A stretch of 64,000 nt of DNA from Aculops lycopersici. Its lineage: Eukaryota > Arthropoda > Arachnida > Trombidiformes > Eriophyidae. The stretch covers positions 8,507,355 to 8,571,354 of the forward strand of contig WNKI01000002.1 in the NCBI GenBank assembly GCA_015350385.1, read 5' to 3'. Within the stretch, counting starts at the first letter, position 1; every line of letters starts with the position of its first letter. Under the pieces are notes generated by a model. It was not told where the DNA came from, did not search any database, and saw only the letters and a list, made by a program, of their open reading frames with translations. The position numbers and the translations under genes are program-made. Shown here piece after piece: positions 19,279-31,074 of the stretch.

Positions 19279-20046
19279 ATGTCGATTTCTACCCAACGAA
19301 CACAATTGTCAAAGTTAGTAGTTCTTAGATTTTGTTACTACGCTTTAATCGCCATTCCAATTATCACGTTAGTTCTGTTTACTATCGAAACAAAGCAACA
19401 AGAATCTCTACCCTTAAAAACAGAGACGCTAATACTTGAACTACAGCATAAGTTCGGGTCTAGTCAAGAAGAGTTCAAACCGAGGGGTTCAATATTAGTT
19501 AGACCCAAAACAGAGTATCGTGCCTCCTCAGCCTCAATCTTGAACTCAGTGGAACTATCCGAATCGGATTTCGACCAGCTACAGAAGGCAAGCGCTAGTG
19601 ACGATACGTATTACTTGAGGACCACAGTCAGAAAGAAGGGCGACAAATCGGAACCCATCAAGACAACCCAGACGGTGATTAGAGCTTGTGCTTTGTTGAC
19701 ATCCAACTTGACCGACGTGATTACGGTCAATTTAAACCCATTGAACGATTTTATCAGTGTAAATCTATACACATCTAATCCAAACTGTATCAAAGAATTG
19801 ATTCCAGAACCAATCGACCAGAAATTTTTGAGAAAGTTCAATACCACAGTGATAATTGACTCTGGCACTCTCGGAACTGGGCCTGATACTGCCACATACA
19901 TCAAGCGTCTAGAGGAGGAACGTCAAAGCAAGTTGAAAGAAGGCAAGGAGGATAATCGATCATTTTTTGCCAAGTATTGGATTTACATTGTTCCTGCTGT
20001 AGTTATTCTGATGATGATGGGAGGTCCGGAGCAGGGCGCTAGATGA
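19279..20046 (+). CDS. EMC10: ER membrane protein complex subunit 10
   Basis: The protein has 255 residues in one exon, with the ATG at 19279. An N-terminal hydrophobic segment at about residues 17-38 acts as signal or anchor. The lumenal beta-rich domain is followed by the diagnostic C-terminal block: GPDTATYIKRLEEE, then SFFAKYWIYIVPAVVILMMM (about 225-247), then a short Gly-rich tail. This closely parallels EMC10 of other animals, where the SFFAKYWMYI motif precedes the membrane segment. The EMC inserts tail-anchored and multipass proteins into the ER membrane, and EMC10 contributes to its lumenal cap. It starts about 90 nt after the FKBP2 fragment and about 200 nt before COQ4 on the same strand. 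Confidence 0.94.
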   Translation: MSISTQRTQLSKLVVLRFCYYALIAIPIITLVLFTIETKQQESLPLKTETLILELQHKFGSSQEEFKPRGSILVRPKTEYRASSASILNSVELSESDFDQLQKASASDDTYYLRTTVRKKGDKSEPIKTTQTVIRACALLTSNLTDVITVNLNPLNDFISVNLYTSNPNCIKELIPEPIDQKFLRKFNTTVIIDSGTLGTGPDTATYIKRLEEERQSKLKEGKEDNRSFFAKYWIYIVPAVVILMMMGGPEQGAR

Positions 20047-20253
20047 GCAGCCAGATGAACACAAACAAGAACGGATTTGTGTTATTATTTTTCCACGACT
20101 GTGCAAGAAACGTGCTAGTAGATCATACTATATACAAGTTTATACAACAAATCTAATCTAAGATATTACACAAGACTATATACAAATACTAGTGCAAATA
20201 GCTAAAATCAAGTCAGCAACAGTAGCTGCATCAAGTCTAGATCAATCGTCAAC

Positions 20254-20988
20254 ATGTATATCATACCTAAAAAAGTATTGAGCCGAGCATTCTCGTCCAC
20301 TTCGGTGGCATATCAGCAGAAACTTTACGATTCTCATATTCCTTTAACAAATATTCAGAAGGCAATCCTCGCCGTTGGTTCGGGTTTAACTGGCATCCTG
20401 GACCCCTACAGACATGATATGGTTGCAGATTTCGGAGAAACTACTGGCCATCAAGCATTGAAGTGGATGCACTCTAAGATGGCCCAGGACCTAGAGGGCA
20501 AGAGGATATTAGCGGATCGACCTAGATTAAGAAGCGACCGAGTAGATTACGAGAAGCTCAGGGGGTTACCAGAAAATACCCTCGGTTACCATTACTCAAG
20601 ATTCTACACTGATAACAGAGTGTCTCCAGATACCCGAAAAGAGGTTCAATTCGTGGATGATGCCGATTTGGCCTACGTGATGCAACGGTATCGAGAACTC
20701 CATGATTTAGTCCACACCATTCTGAGACAGCCCACAACCATCAAGGGCGAAGTTATCGTGAAAGCATTTGAAGGCGTACAAACTCGATTGCCACTGTGCA
20801 TTTTAGGCGGAATATTTGGTCCTTTAAAACTATCTCGTCAAGAGAGGATTGAGTATTTTGGACGAGATCTACCTTGGGCATTACGTTGCGGGAGGGACGC
20901 AAAGTTTCTGATGAATACCTACTTCGAGGAGCGATTTGAGCAGGACATAGAGGAGCTCAGACGTGAGCTGAACATTAAGTTACCATGA
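20254..20988 (+). CDS. COQ4: ubiquinone biosynthesis protein COQ4
   Basis: The protein has 244 residues in one exon, with the ATG at 20254. The first 20 or so residues are basic and Ser-rich, fitting a mitochondrial presequence. The Coq4 domain spans nearly the whole protein: QKAILAVGSG, DMVADFGETTG, GYHYSRFYTDN and the zinc-ligand motif H-D-x-x-H-x11-E (His150, Asp151, His154, Glu166). COQ4 sits in the matrix-side CoQ synthome; recent work in other species assigns it C1 oxidative decarboxylation of the ring. Its stop is only 78 nt from the stop of the convergent AXH gene, so the two 3' UTRs must be very short or overlap. Confidence 0.97.
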   Translation: MYIIPKKVLSRAFSSTSVAYQQKLYDSHIPLTNIQKAILAVGSGLTGILDPYRHDMVADFGETTGHQALKWMHSKMAQDLEGKRILADRPRLRSDRVDYEKLRGLPENTLGYHYSRFYTDNRVSPDTRKEVQFVDDADLAYVMQRYRELHDLVHTILRQPTTIKGEVIVKAFEGVQTRLPLCILGGIFGPLKLSRQERIEYFGRDLPWALRCGRDAKFLMNTYFEERFEQDIEELRRELNIKLP

Positions 20989-21066
20989 TAAATGATCGAA
21001 GATTAAACTAGAATTTAGATAAATCACATGAATTACACGAAGAAAATCTCTTCTCTCCGACTTTCG

Positions 21067-22467
21067 CTATTCGTTGATTTTAATTGATGAAAACAAAATG
21101 TTACAATGATCACTATCTTGTTGATGAATTTTCAACTGGTGTGAGGACGTCGACGAGGATGACGAAGACGAGGAGGATCTCTTCTCTCTCCGAATCAACG
21201 AGATACAGGTGTCGCCAATTTTCAGTTTTCGGCACTTGAGACCAAACTTATCATAGGTCCGCTGAGGGTTCCACGAGGACCAACCGCGATGGAAAACAAA
21301 GAATGGATGCTCTATGGGCACCTCAATGAAGGCAATGGTTCGGCTTGACTCGAGAAAAAATTTGATCAAAACAGTGGGATGATTACTGGTGCCGGTGACT
21401 CTCTGGCCACCTGTTGAGGTTGTCGTTGGCCGTGTTGTATTTGAGGGTGCTGTTGTGGGTGTTGGTGGTAAACTTGCATCGCCGTTGTTGTTTGCATTCA
21501 AACCGGCGAATAGATTCGGCGAGGAAGTTGAGGTCGAGGGTTGCGTGGATGATGTGAACAGGTGGTTATTGTGGTTCCGGTGAAGGTTTAAATTGTACTG
21601 TTGCTGTTGCAGGTGATTTGTTGAAAAGTTAAACTGATGGTTGTTGGTCAGTGAGCTTGTCGAGGAGGCGGGCGACGAGTTGCTAGAGCACTCTGCTGGT
21701 CCCACCTCGAGAAAGTCGCGGACTACACTAGAGTCAATGTAAAAGTCTTGGTCGTTTTGATCGAAAGGACCATTGGGTCTTAAACTGTTGCTGTTTGTGA
21801 GTGTGATTGTAGTTGAGTCCATGGGACTAGTTGAGGTCTTTATGCTGTTGCTACTTCCGCCACAACTACTTCCGCTTCCGCTGCCGCCGACACCGGCGCT
21901 AGTGGTGTCGCAATTTCCTGAAACTCTTGCGTCAAAATCGCCGTCAGTGACGACGTCCAACTCGATGTCATCGTCGTCTTCATCTTCAGTATCGTGATGA
22001 TTTGATGCGCTCTGACCCAACATGTGCCTAGTCCTCTTCTCCTCTTCTGTGATCATGCTGACCTCATTATTATAATTATGTTGGCGCTGATGCTGATGCT
22101 GTTGTGAGTGCTGGTGTTGTTGGCTTTGCGTAACTTCCACCTCCATTGCAGGCGACGAGTTGAAGCTGGATCTAGTGGTTGGCTCTGGCGAGTTGAAGAC
22201 CGAGTTGTTGTTTTCGTCAACAATTAACCGCTGGGCTGCGGTCAGGTGGTGGTTGCTGTTGCTCATGTTGCTGCTATTGCTAAATCCATTCAGCGAATGG
22301 CCACTGCCCTGAGTATCCGTCAAGCTCGTGGACGAGCTTGCCAGCGAGTTTGTTAGTCGTGCGCTTTCAATGAAATCGTCGCTACTTAAATCCTCGACTT
22401 GCTTCAGTTTTCCCGAAGCCAAGCGGACGAGACTGCCGCGATAAAACTGAATTTGTGGATATTGCAT
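21067..22467 (-). CDS. ataxin-1-type AXH-domain protein with split domain
   Basis: The frame has about 466 codons from the first ATG at 22467. The AXH domain is present in two parts. Residues about 8-42 hold the first strands (FYRGSLVRLASGKLKQVED, DDFIESA). Residues about 361-430 hold the rest (VLIKFFLE, IEVPIEHPFFVFHRGWSSW, KLKIGDTCISL). Between them lie about 320 residues rich in Ser, Asn, Thr, Gln and His. AXH mediates dimerisation and binding to transcriptional repressors such as Capicua in ataxin-1. The same frame stays open upstream to a possible acceptor at 22513, so the real start may lie in an upstream exon not resolved here. The sequence resembles ATXN1 more than HBP1 in the PFFVF-GWSS block; no HMG box is present. 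It converges with COQ4. Confidence 0.87.
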   Translation of the reverse strand: MQYPQIQFYRGSLVRLASGKLKQVEDLSSDDFIESARLTNSLASSSTSLTDTQGSGHSLNGFSNSSNMSNSNHHLTAAQRLIVDENNNSVFNSPEPTTRSSFNSSPAMEVEVTQSQQHQHSQQHQHQRQHNYNNEVSMITEEEKRTRHMLGQSASNHHDTEDEDDDDIELDVVTDGDFDARVSGNCDTTSAGVGGSGSGSSCGGSSNSIKTSTSPMDSTTITLTNSNSLRPNGPFDQNDQDFYIDSSVVRDFLEVGPAECSSNSSPASSTSSLTNNHQFNFSTNHLQQQQYNLNLHRNHNNHLFTSSTQPSTSTSSPNLFAGLNANNNGDASLPPTPTTAPSNTTRPTTTSTGGQRVTGTSNHPTVLIKFFLESSRTIAFIEVPIEHPFFVFHRGWSSWNPQRTYDKFGLKCRKLKIGDTCISLIRREKRSSSSSSSSSTSSHQLKIHQQDSDHCNILFSSIKINE

Positions 22468-25400
22468 ATTTTTCTCCAATTTCTTGTCTATTCTTTTCTT
22501 GAATTCGATTATCTAACTGATTATTCAGCTAATGAGTTTTCGTTCAGGTAGGTAACGCGTGCAACAGGTGCGAGCAGAGCAAACTGTATGACTCACTCTA
22601 TCACTCAATCGCTCGATCGCTCGCTCGCTCGCTCCTCTGATCTCCTTAATCTCGATCTCAGTCTCAATCTCAAGACTGTTGAAAAAAATGTATTCAAGTC
22701 AACAGGTTGATTGTAAGTGACTCATGCTCTCTTATTCAAACTTGACTTCAATCGACTGACTGACTGTCGGACTGAAGGTTGCACTTGCATTTTGGAAATG
22801 GATTGAAAAGTGACGGCGAGGGGATGCGACGCGTGCGTCTAATCCCAGGGGTCCACTTGCTTTTTCCCATTGCCACCAACAGGCGAGTTGGTCTCACTCC
22901 ACGAGTGTGGTGAATGCGGCCGCGGCCGCTGCAGATGCTGCAGTTTCCCACTGCGCGCGCCGCGGGTTGGAGCCGGTGCGAGTGCGCAACCGGCGCCCTT
23001 GCTTTACCATACTGCGGTACAGTGCGGCCATCGCATTTGGTATCCCATTTGCATGGGCCCGGACAGCAACAATATTGAGAGCCCGCAACCAGCCACTGGC
23101 TCCTCCTCAATCGACAGGCAGTTTATTTTGTGAGGCTTACCAGGCTCCAAACCAACCAACCAAACAGCAGCCACCAGGCGGTGGGCAGTTTTTAGTTCTT
23201 AGTTTTTAGTTTTCGGTCAGGCGGCGGCGCTGATCAATGGTGACGCTGCTCGGCGTCGATTTGAATTGAAACTCCAATCAAGTGGCCGGCTGAGGAGAAG
23301 TTGAGAGGAAAGTTGAAAGAGAGAGAGAGAGAGAGAGAATGAGAATGAGAATGGTAATAACATAAGCGGCTAGAATAATGGTCGCGTCGACTGGTGGTAA
23401 TAATAACAACAACAATAATGAAATTGAAAAACAAGGACCAAAAGTTGACTGGCTGGCCACTTGCACCTCCTCCATTGCCCGTTCTCCTTGTTGCTCTTTT
23501 GGCCCACTCGCCCTCCGACTCACTGACGCACTCACTCGCCAACTCGCCTGCTCATCAGGCCAGCGGCAAGCGTGATTCTCGCCGCTGGCTCCTCCCACTG
23601 GCACCATTGAGTTCCATTGGGTCCCATTGGCTTTGCATCGAGAATTAGCGGCCGGCCAGCCAGCCGAGTGAGTGGCGAAGTTCACGCGCTCAAAGCTCGC
23701 GAGCCAATGGGATTTCGTGTGTGTGTGTGTGTGTGTTGTGTCTCTCTCGCTCTGTGGCTCTATGCGAACCAGAAACTCTCCTCCTCTCTGGACACAAATA
23801 TCACGTTGGGCCCACCAACAATCCAATATCCAATAACCAATAACCAGCCGGCAGCCAGAAGCAAACCTATTACTGCAAAAGATAACCGGAATGCCATTGA
23901 CCGGCAAACAGCGAGACCAAATTGGATGTGTGGCAGCCGCGTGTCTGTGTCCAGGTTGTTGGTTTAGAACAAACAGGCGACACGGACTCTGAATTCCCAC
24001 TGATATTGAGTATAACTCCTTTTTGGTTTACTTCTCTCAGTTTTTGGCTTGATCTGCGTAAAGTTTGTGCCAGTGGATTAGTTTGCAAGGAGGAGAACCA
24101 CAGCGACAGCGACGAAGCAGAATGGAATTCGTGGAAAATCTCTCATCCGAACGGGAAGTGGAGGAGAGAAAAGATTTGGATGTTGGGAGCTGGATATCAG
24201 CAGATCGGAAGCTTCAGGGGGCATCAAGGAGAGTCTTGTTATCGCAAGCTCGCGATCTCTAGGCGCAGATGCTACTTTTTCCAATGAATAGCAATCTATT
24301 GAGAGAACACAGGTGAGGTAAAGTAGCTAACAAGTGGTAGCCCGGGACTCGGAACTGCGATTCACTCACCCAAACTGTGACCGGCACCATGAGTGGCGTT
24401 CCCTCGCTCGTTGCCATTCAGGTGAGCTCCTGCTTGCTGCCCACCGCCGACTGGTCGCTGGTCACTGGTCAGTGGCAGCGTCAAGTGGTTGCGCGGTTAC
24501 CTGCAGGCCACAGTTGCAGAGAGGCCCGTGAACTGCAGGATAGACAGAGAGAGAGAGAGAGAGAGAGAGAGGCAGAGAGAAGTAAAAGTAAATCTGGAGA
24601 GAGAAGAAGAGACAACAATAATTTTCCCCACTCCATTGGCTTCGCCACTTGCCGATGGCCAATTGCTCTTTTGCCATCGTTGCGCGGTCGAGGTTGCCAA
24701 TGAACTGAGCTAAGAATGAGCCCAGCGAGCGGCGAGAGATAAGCTGGAGCTGACGGCGGCGGGCCCACTTGTTGAGCGTCGGCCTCCCTCTCGCGCCTCG
24801 CCGCCACTGCCACCGACTCAATCGAGCGACACCAGCCGCAACTGCCGGCCGACTGCCACTTGTTGCTCGGGCCCCGGCTTTGAGTTGTTGGTCCAGTCAA
24901 TTCCATTCCCGAATCGCGGGCCAGCGAGGCCATTGATCGAGTTTCCACTTGCTTCTTCTCCTTCACATCAGCGATGACTGACCGGCCGACCGAATGGCAA
25001 ACTGACCGAATGGCCAACTGGCCGAGGAACGAGTAAAGATACACTTGCCCGGGCCAACAGATTGCTTCACTGGCACACAAACGCTCTCGCCGCTCGGCGA
25101 ACTCAACGAGGGTCTCGAGTTGAGTTGCTCCGTCTCCTTCTCTTTCTCTTTCTCTTTCTATCAACTTGGCCCTCCATTCGAATGGCTCCACTCGTTGCTC
25201 ATTTCTCGCTGACTTTTTCTTCCCACTCTCTCAATGTTGCCTCGCGCCCCCAAAGCGCGAGCAGCACGACCATTCGGAATCGAAGCCAGAATGGTCGAGT
25301 GGACGTTGAACGAGCATCGCAAATCTCTAATAGAACTAAGCCAGCGATTCGAATCAAACTCGCGAGCCTCGACTGCTCACTTTGGGCCAGCCTATTATTT

Positions 25401-27027
25401 GCAAACCAAGCCAAACCTGGCCAACCCAAAACGAGCAACGCCAAATCCACTTGCTCCCCGACGCTGCCGCCGCCGCTGCCGCTGCTTTGCCTGCAACTCG
25501 CCGGGTGCATTCATCTCGTCATTTGCTCAAGCCAAAGTTCGAACTAAAAACTTGTAAGCTCGACGACCATGGTCCATGGAATAGAAAGGGACGATGCGAA
25601 TCCCTAAGTCCGAGCGACACACACAAACTCAATGCCGCTGCTCGTCATTTCACTGTAGTTTAGCTGGAATCCAAATGATGGTTAGAATCAGTAACAACAA
25701 CAACAACAATGAATCCCGATTCACTTGGTGCGTGTAAATACTGAACCAAGCGACTGGCGCACAGATAAGAGCAAGTGGGAATTTGCATTCACTTTGCCAG
25801 TTGTTTTTTTTTCGAAGCCAACCAAAAGGCAGCGAGATTTTTGAGCACGAAACGGAACCCAGTTCCAAATGGAAGACATTGGCCAGCAACTGGGACTAGA
25901 GCGGAGGAAATTGGGTGAGACACATTGAGGCCCTTTGCAAAAGTGAGCAAGCGAGCAGCGTGTTCTAGTTGCTCGGCCCACCAACTCAACGACCAGCAAC
26001 CAGAAGGCGGCCTTGTGTTTGTGTTGGGCCGACTGCCGCTAGATACACGAAATACCAGAGCACACTTTTCCGTCTCTGCAAAATCCTAGTAGTAGTCTAA
26101 AATCAAAAGACACCCAGAGTCTCTCGTGGCGCTGCGCCCACGAGTTTTGATTGGTACCCAGAGGTAAGGTTTTTCCTTCAAAGTAAATGCACGAGTTTTT
26201 ACATTTACATTGGCCATACATTGTACGTTGAACTGAATACACATAACCAATGAAACATTTGCAAGACCACGGAATTTAGCTCAGCACCAGATTTGCCATT
26301 TCGCCTATCACTACAACTGCCGCCGACGCCGCCGCCGCCGACTCTATTCAATCCAATTTGCTGATGCTCCTCCTACTTTCGCCTCTTAATTTGAGTCTCC
26401 GTCCTGCTCTTGGTCAAACTCGGCGCTCTTGGAGCAAAGAGAAAGGAAAATAGTGAGATAGTGGAGCAAAGACAAAGTTGCTATCTGTTTGGTCAATTCC
26501 CTGGAGAGTAAAGTAAAGCAATTTTTATTAGGATTGCCAGTCAAAAGAGCAATCAAATGCCTCGAGTGAAAATAATAAAGTGCACTTGCAACTTTGTTCT
26601 AAATTATGTTTTCCATTTGTGGCTCTGGATTGCTGTTGTTCTAATTCTAATTCTAATTCTTGTCTCCATTTCTCTCTTTCTATCGGCCCACAGCGAGCAA
26701 AAATCTGATCTGTAACGACGCGACACTAACCTCGCCGCACAATATTCTAAGGTTGATTATAAATCGAATAGTAAAAGAACTTGGGATTAGAGTTTAACTC
26801 ATGAGTTGCTAAAGCATAAGTGTTCTTTATTTTGGAAATGGTTGCATAGAATGGGCGCGTAAGGCGCGGGATACAAATTTGCTGAGAAATGAGCAGTCTC
26901 GCGTTACAAATCCTCAAATCACCTGCTGATCGCCTCCCCAGAAAACTCTCACTCTCTGTGTTCGTGTATTTATTAATTTCAAACCTAACTCCACGACCGG
27001 GCCAACTAATTAACCTGAAGAAATAAA
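22468..27027. other. 4.5 kb without a resolved gene between AXH gene and EVH1-GEF gene
   Basis: Many overlapping frames occur on both strands, but none shows a domain, sensible composition or clean start; several open with TTG or GTG, or sit in simple repeats. The stretch probably holds the promoter and perhaps 5' exons of the AXH gene and the 3' UTR of the GEF gene (a minus-strand AATAAA at 26826-26831). It contains GA tracts (about 23316-23338 and 24545-24570), a GT tract (about 23710-23734), a CTAATT repeat near 26640-26660, a GC-rich palindromic knot near 22916-22943, and CACTTGTTG copies at 24766 and 24857. Confidence 0.55.
26826..26831 (-). terminator. candidate AATAAA poly(A) signal of EVH1-GEF gene
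   Basis: Plus-strand TTTATT lies about 200 nt beyond the stop at 27028. A nearer TTTATT near 26968 is an alternative. Confidence 0.4.
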
Positions 27028-28609
27028 TCAAGCAACCAGTCGCTTCTGGTTCTGCTGCTTGCTCGCCGCCTCCTGCCCGAACGGCCGGAAGTTGCTCTCG
27101 GCCATGAGCTCGCGCAGGGTGCGCACCCACAAGTGTTTCGTCTCGACACTTGTTGATTTAAGTATCAATTTGCAGCTACTATCGCGACTCTTGAGCGACT
27201 TGTTGCAGTGGATCAGGACAAATTTGCTGCCATCAATGCCACTTGTTGCAGTGCTGCCACTGTTCTCATCATTCTGGTGGTGATTTTGTGTCTGATTAGA
27301 TGAAGAAGAGGAAGACGCCGCTTTAGTGGTTGTGGTGGTGGATGTCGTCGGGTTTGTTGTCGTCACTTGTTGTTGACTTGAGTTGAACAAAGTGTTGCCA
27401 TTTAAGTTGCTATGGTTGTTTGCATTAGATGAATTGCCACTGTTGCCACTAGCCAGAGTTGAGGATGATGATGCCGTTAGGATGCCACTTGATCCAGTTG
27501 AACTCGAACCAATTGAACCAGTGCCACTTGAAGCAGTGTTATTATTATTATTATTATTATTTGTAACGGCACCACTGGTGCTGGTCGTAGAATTGCCCAC
27601 TGAAGATGATGCTGATGATGCTGATGAACTTGAATTGCAATCAATTATACTAATTATATCCGAGAGCATTATCTTGCTTTTGAACTGGTAGTGAGCCTTC
27701 TGCTGGGACGATTCCACTCTAACCTCCTTGGCAAACACTAGATAAAATTCAAATAAAAATATTCGCCTCTCGCGGCTTTTCCTGAGCAACGACTTCGGTT
27801 CCGTTACTTGAAATGTGTCCTGCAATAAAACTTCGCCTAAAGTTGAATTTGGTATATCACAACCGACCAACATGCTCAAGTGCATAGCATCGTTTGCCTT
27901 CTTTGGTACGGACATCATCACTTCCAATCCATCCTTGATCTCATTTTGGCCCAACTCATCGCAACTATTCAGCAGATCTCTCAATAGCAATTGGTACTTT
28001 GTGATCCTTTGCACTGGTTTAATCAGATAAGCCGATACGGGGTGCATCACTTGATTTCGCTGCTGGAGATCTTCGAAAAACGTTCCACTATGCGAGACGA
28101 TTAGCTGATTTGATTCGGGCTTGTTCTTGCAATACTCTACGTAAACATCAAAGCTCTTCGCCCAGGTAACAAAACAATGGCCTACATCCTCCGGCATTGA
28201 CTCGTACTTTTCTAGCTCCTTGAGGAATGTGTTTCGATGAAAACGGTAAATGTCCTCAATGTTTCCAAATAAAATTGATTCCTTGTCCTTGATGCCTACA
28301 GGTAAAGCTAAACTCGCGTCCCTGTAGCCGCGAAGGTAAACTTGAATACAAGTCTCTAGGTCTCTAACGTAACTTCGCTCTGTTGTTAAAAGTTCAGCCA
28401 TTACAAACTCTTTCCTGGTCAAACTTTTCCGCTTTTGTTCTATTGAAATGGTTAAAGCTTGTGGTGGAGGCGGCTTCCGGTTTAGGTGATGATGTTGCGA
28501 GCCAATGATAGAGTTGTTGTTGTTGAGATTAACCGAAGCCGACGACGAAAGTGGAATGTCGCCGAGAATCTTGGTCGAATTCTTCCTATGCTGGGATGAT
28601 CCATTGTTG

Positions 28610-28644
<35 letters not shown>

Positions 28645-31074
28645 GAATTGATTGATCCAATTGCATGGCTGCTGATGAAGGTTAGCTGAAGCCAAAGAGG
28701 CGGAAATCAACAAGTCAGAATTGGTGTCCCTAGAACTAATACTGTCGCCATCGACTCCCGAGTCCGAGTTACGGTCTTTGTTGAGGTGGTTGTGGCTGTG
28801 ATGATGCTTATGATTGTGCAACAGTTGCTGCTGCTGTTGTGATTGTGGTGGTGGTTGTGGTGGTGGTTGTTGTTGTTGTTGATGATGATGTTGTTGTTGT
28901 TGTGAAGCGATACCACTAGCACCAAACGACTTGATCTGAGGTTGATTCTGGCCGCCTGGCACTGGCTGAGATTGAGATCGACTGTGCTGACCGGACTGAG
29001 ATCTAGTTAGTCCACCACCTCCTGTGAGATTGCTATTGTTACTGCTGTTATTGATGGTTGCGTTGTTTTTGTTACTAAAATGTTGATGATCTACATAATC
29101 GCCACTCTGTCTCTGTGACGAAGAGTGCAATCGTTGGCTGTGTTTGTTAGCTGTAGTTGAAGTGGTAGTAGTAGTAGTAGTCGTGGATGATGATTGAGAA
29201 TCAGAGGGTTGAGATAAATGTAACTGTTGTTTCGTCAAAAAATAATTTGCCTTGTACTCTCCATATCGCTTAGTAAACTCTTCAAATTCAACCTCCAAAT
29301 ACTCGACCATTCGTTTCAATACTGCCGCGTGCAAGTGACCCCTCTCTATAGTATTATAAGACTCCTCGCAAATCCTTCTAACTGCATCCTCGGTTCCTGT
29401 AAAAGCGTGCTCAAACTCGCGAAATTGCTCGTAGTTAACATCACGGCCTCGCTTTGAGCTCATGGTCTCACTATTCTGTTGCATCCACTCGAGCAGGTGG
29501 CAGGTGCAGTTTTCGACTAGAGCAAACTGTTGGCAATGCTCGATTTGGGTCCTCCGTGTGGCCCACGAGTCAAGAACTTTGTTTTCTTGTTTTAAAATAA
29601 TCTCTAGCTCACTTCTAACACGAGATTCAACATTTCTCAAAAGAGACTTGGCTTCCTCTGAGTTATTTGGGGTGACACAGGTCCGTTCGGCGCATCTAAC
29701 CGAGTACTTGAGGAAGGCCTCAGCCTTCCGTCGAGCTAGAGTACAACCCTTGAGGAAAGCCTCCTTCTGTTCACGGTGCTTAGTTTGCTGTTGTTGAATC
29801 ACCATTGTCAAATTACTACCTGTCCATTTGCCACCATTTAGTGACTGAGGCCTAGCTGCTCGTGTTGACTCCAAGATAGCAGCCTCACGAAGACACTCGG
29901 CAATGGGTTTATCTTTGTATCTTTGGATGCCGCAATAGTCTTCGGGCATTCGATAGTCATTCTCCAGACTTTGCAAAACTTCTCGCACTAGATTGGAAGT
30001 TTTATAAAAGTTTATAGCACCCTTTATAAGTTTGAATCGATCCTCTGCGTGAGTCATAAGTTGCTGCCACATTGATTCAACATCACCAATAATTTGATTG
30101 ATACTATCTTCCTCGAAACAGTCAGTTTGTATCAAAGCTTGAGCTCGTTGCTTGAATTGCAACGTAGATGCGTGGAACTTTTCGAAAGCTTGCTGAAATT
30201 TCTCATGCGAACTTCGCATCTCCTCGGCCTCCTTTAGCGAGAGAGGGATTTGGAATGACGTGATCAACATGGTCTCGCCCTTACGAATCCATGATTGCAC
30301 TTGCTGAGCATCTGCCTCAAATTGGCGAAACTTAATTGAGTATTCAAGATGAAGTCGACGACATTCGTCCATCTCGTCTGTCGATTGTTGTGGTTGCTGG
30401 TGAGAGTGTTCGTGAGATTGGGTTGCTTGAGGCAGTTTTTGGTGCTGTTGAGACTGCACATGGTGTTGGTTGATTTGTTGTTGCTGCTTTAATAGTTGTT
30501 GTTGCAGCAATTGTGTAGGAGTCTCTTGTTTTAGAAGCTGTAGGGCTTGAGGTGGTCCAATCGATTGTGATAATTGTTGTTGTCTGAGAAGTTGCTGTTG
30601 TTGCATTGTCATATGAGTAATTTGAGCCGGATTCTGTTGCTGTTGGACAACTAGCTGTTGCCTGACATTATTTATCAAATCTTGTTGGGTAATTTGCGGA
30701 GTTTGTTGTTGGATCGCAGGACTGGCGTTCTGATTCAAGATCTTTAAAACTTGCACAACAGCCGCAAAGAAACTCTCTGCATCTGGCGAGCCTTCCCTAA
30801 AATTAATGCCCCAGAATGCCTGGGAATCGTGCCACTGAATGAACACCTCATTGTCCAAATTGTATTCGATCTCGCTTTTGATTTGGCTATCTAGGACAAC
30901 TTCTTTCAATTCGTTGATCTTTTGAGCTTGGATTCGAAATGTATTACTAGGCAGGCATTGAATCAAGCGAACTGAAGATTTGCCCGAGGAGGTGCCGGCA
31001 GGGTGCCAGTGCTTTGTGTTTCCATCATAGACCATAACCTGGCCCACAACCTGGATAATAACTCTCTCCTCCAT
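27028..31074 (-). CDS. EVH1-spectrin-DH-PH protein (Trio-type RhoGEF with Ena/VASP homology domain)
   Basis: One uninterrupted frame of 1,348 codons. Residues 1-115 are an EVH1 domain of Ena/VASP class: VMVYDGNTKHWHPAG, NTFRIQAQKI, FIQWHDSQAFWGINF, followed by the C-terminal helix. A Gln-rich linker follows (about 116-225), then spectrin-like helices (about 235-620) resembling Trio/Kalirin repeats, a disordered stretch (about 625-880), a DH domain (about 885-1065) very close to Trio GEF1 (LKPVQRITKYQLLL-type CR3, EDVGHCFVTWAK), and a PH domain (about 1085-1325) split by about 130 Ser/Asn/Thr-rich residues. Trio GEF1 activates Rac1 and RhoG; EVH1 binds proline-rich ligands such as FPPPP. The predicted role is Rho-GTPase activation at EVH1-defined actin sites (inference). 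No Sec14 domain, second GEF or kinase is present. The ATG at 31074 coincides with the normal EVH1 start. Confidence 0.92.

Noticed and set aside
23278..25191. Overlapping minus-strand frames of 240 and 236 codons
   Set aside because: They run through GA and GT microsatellites, have frames open on both strands over the same bases, and show no family signal.
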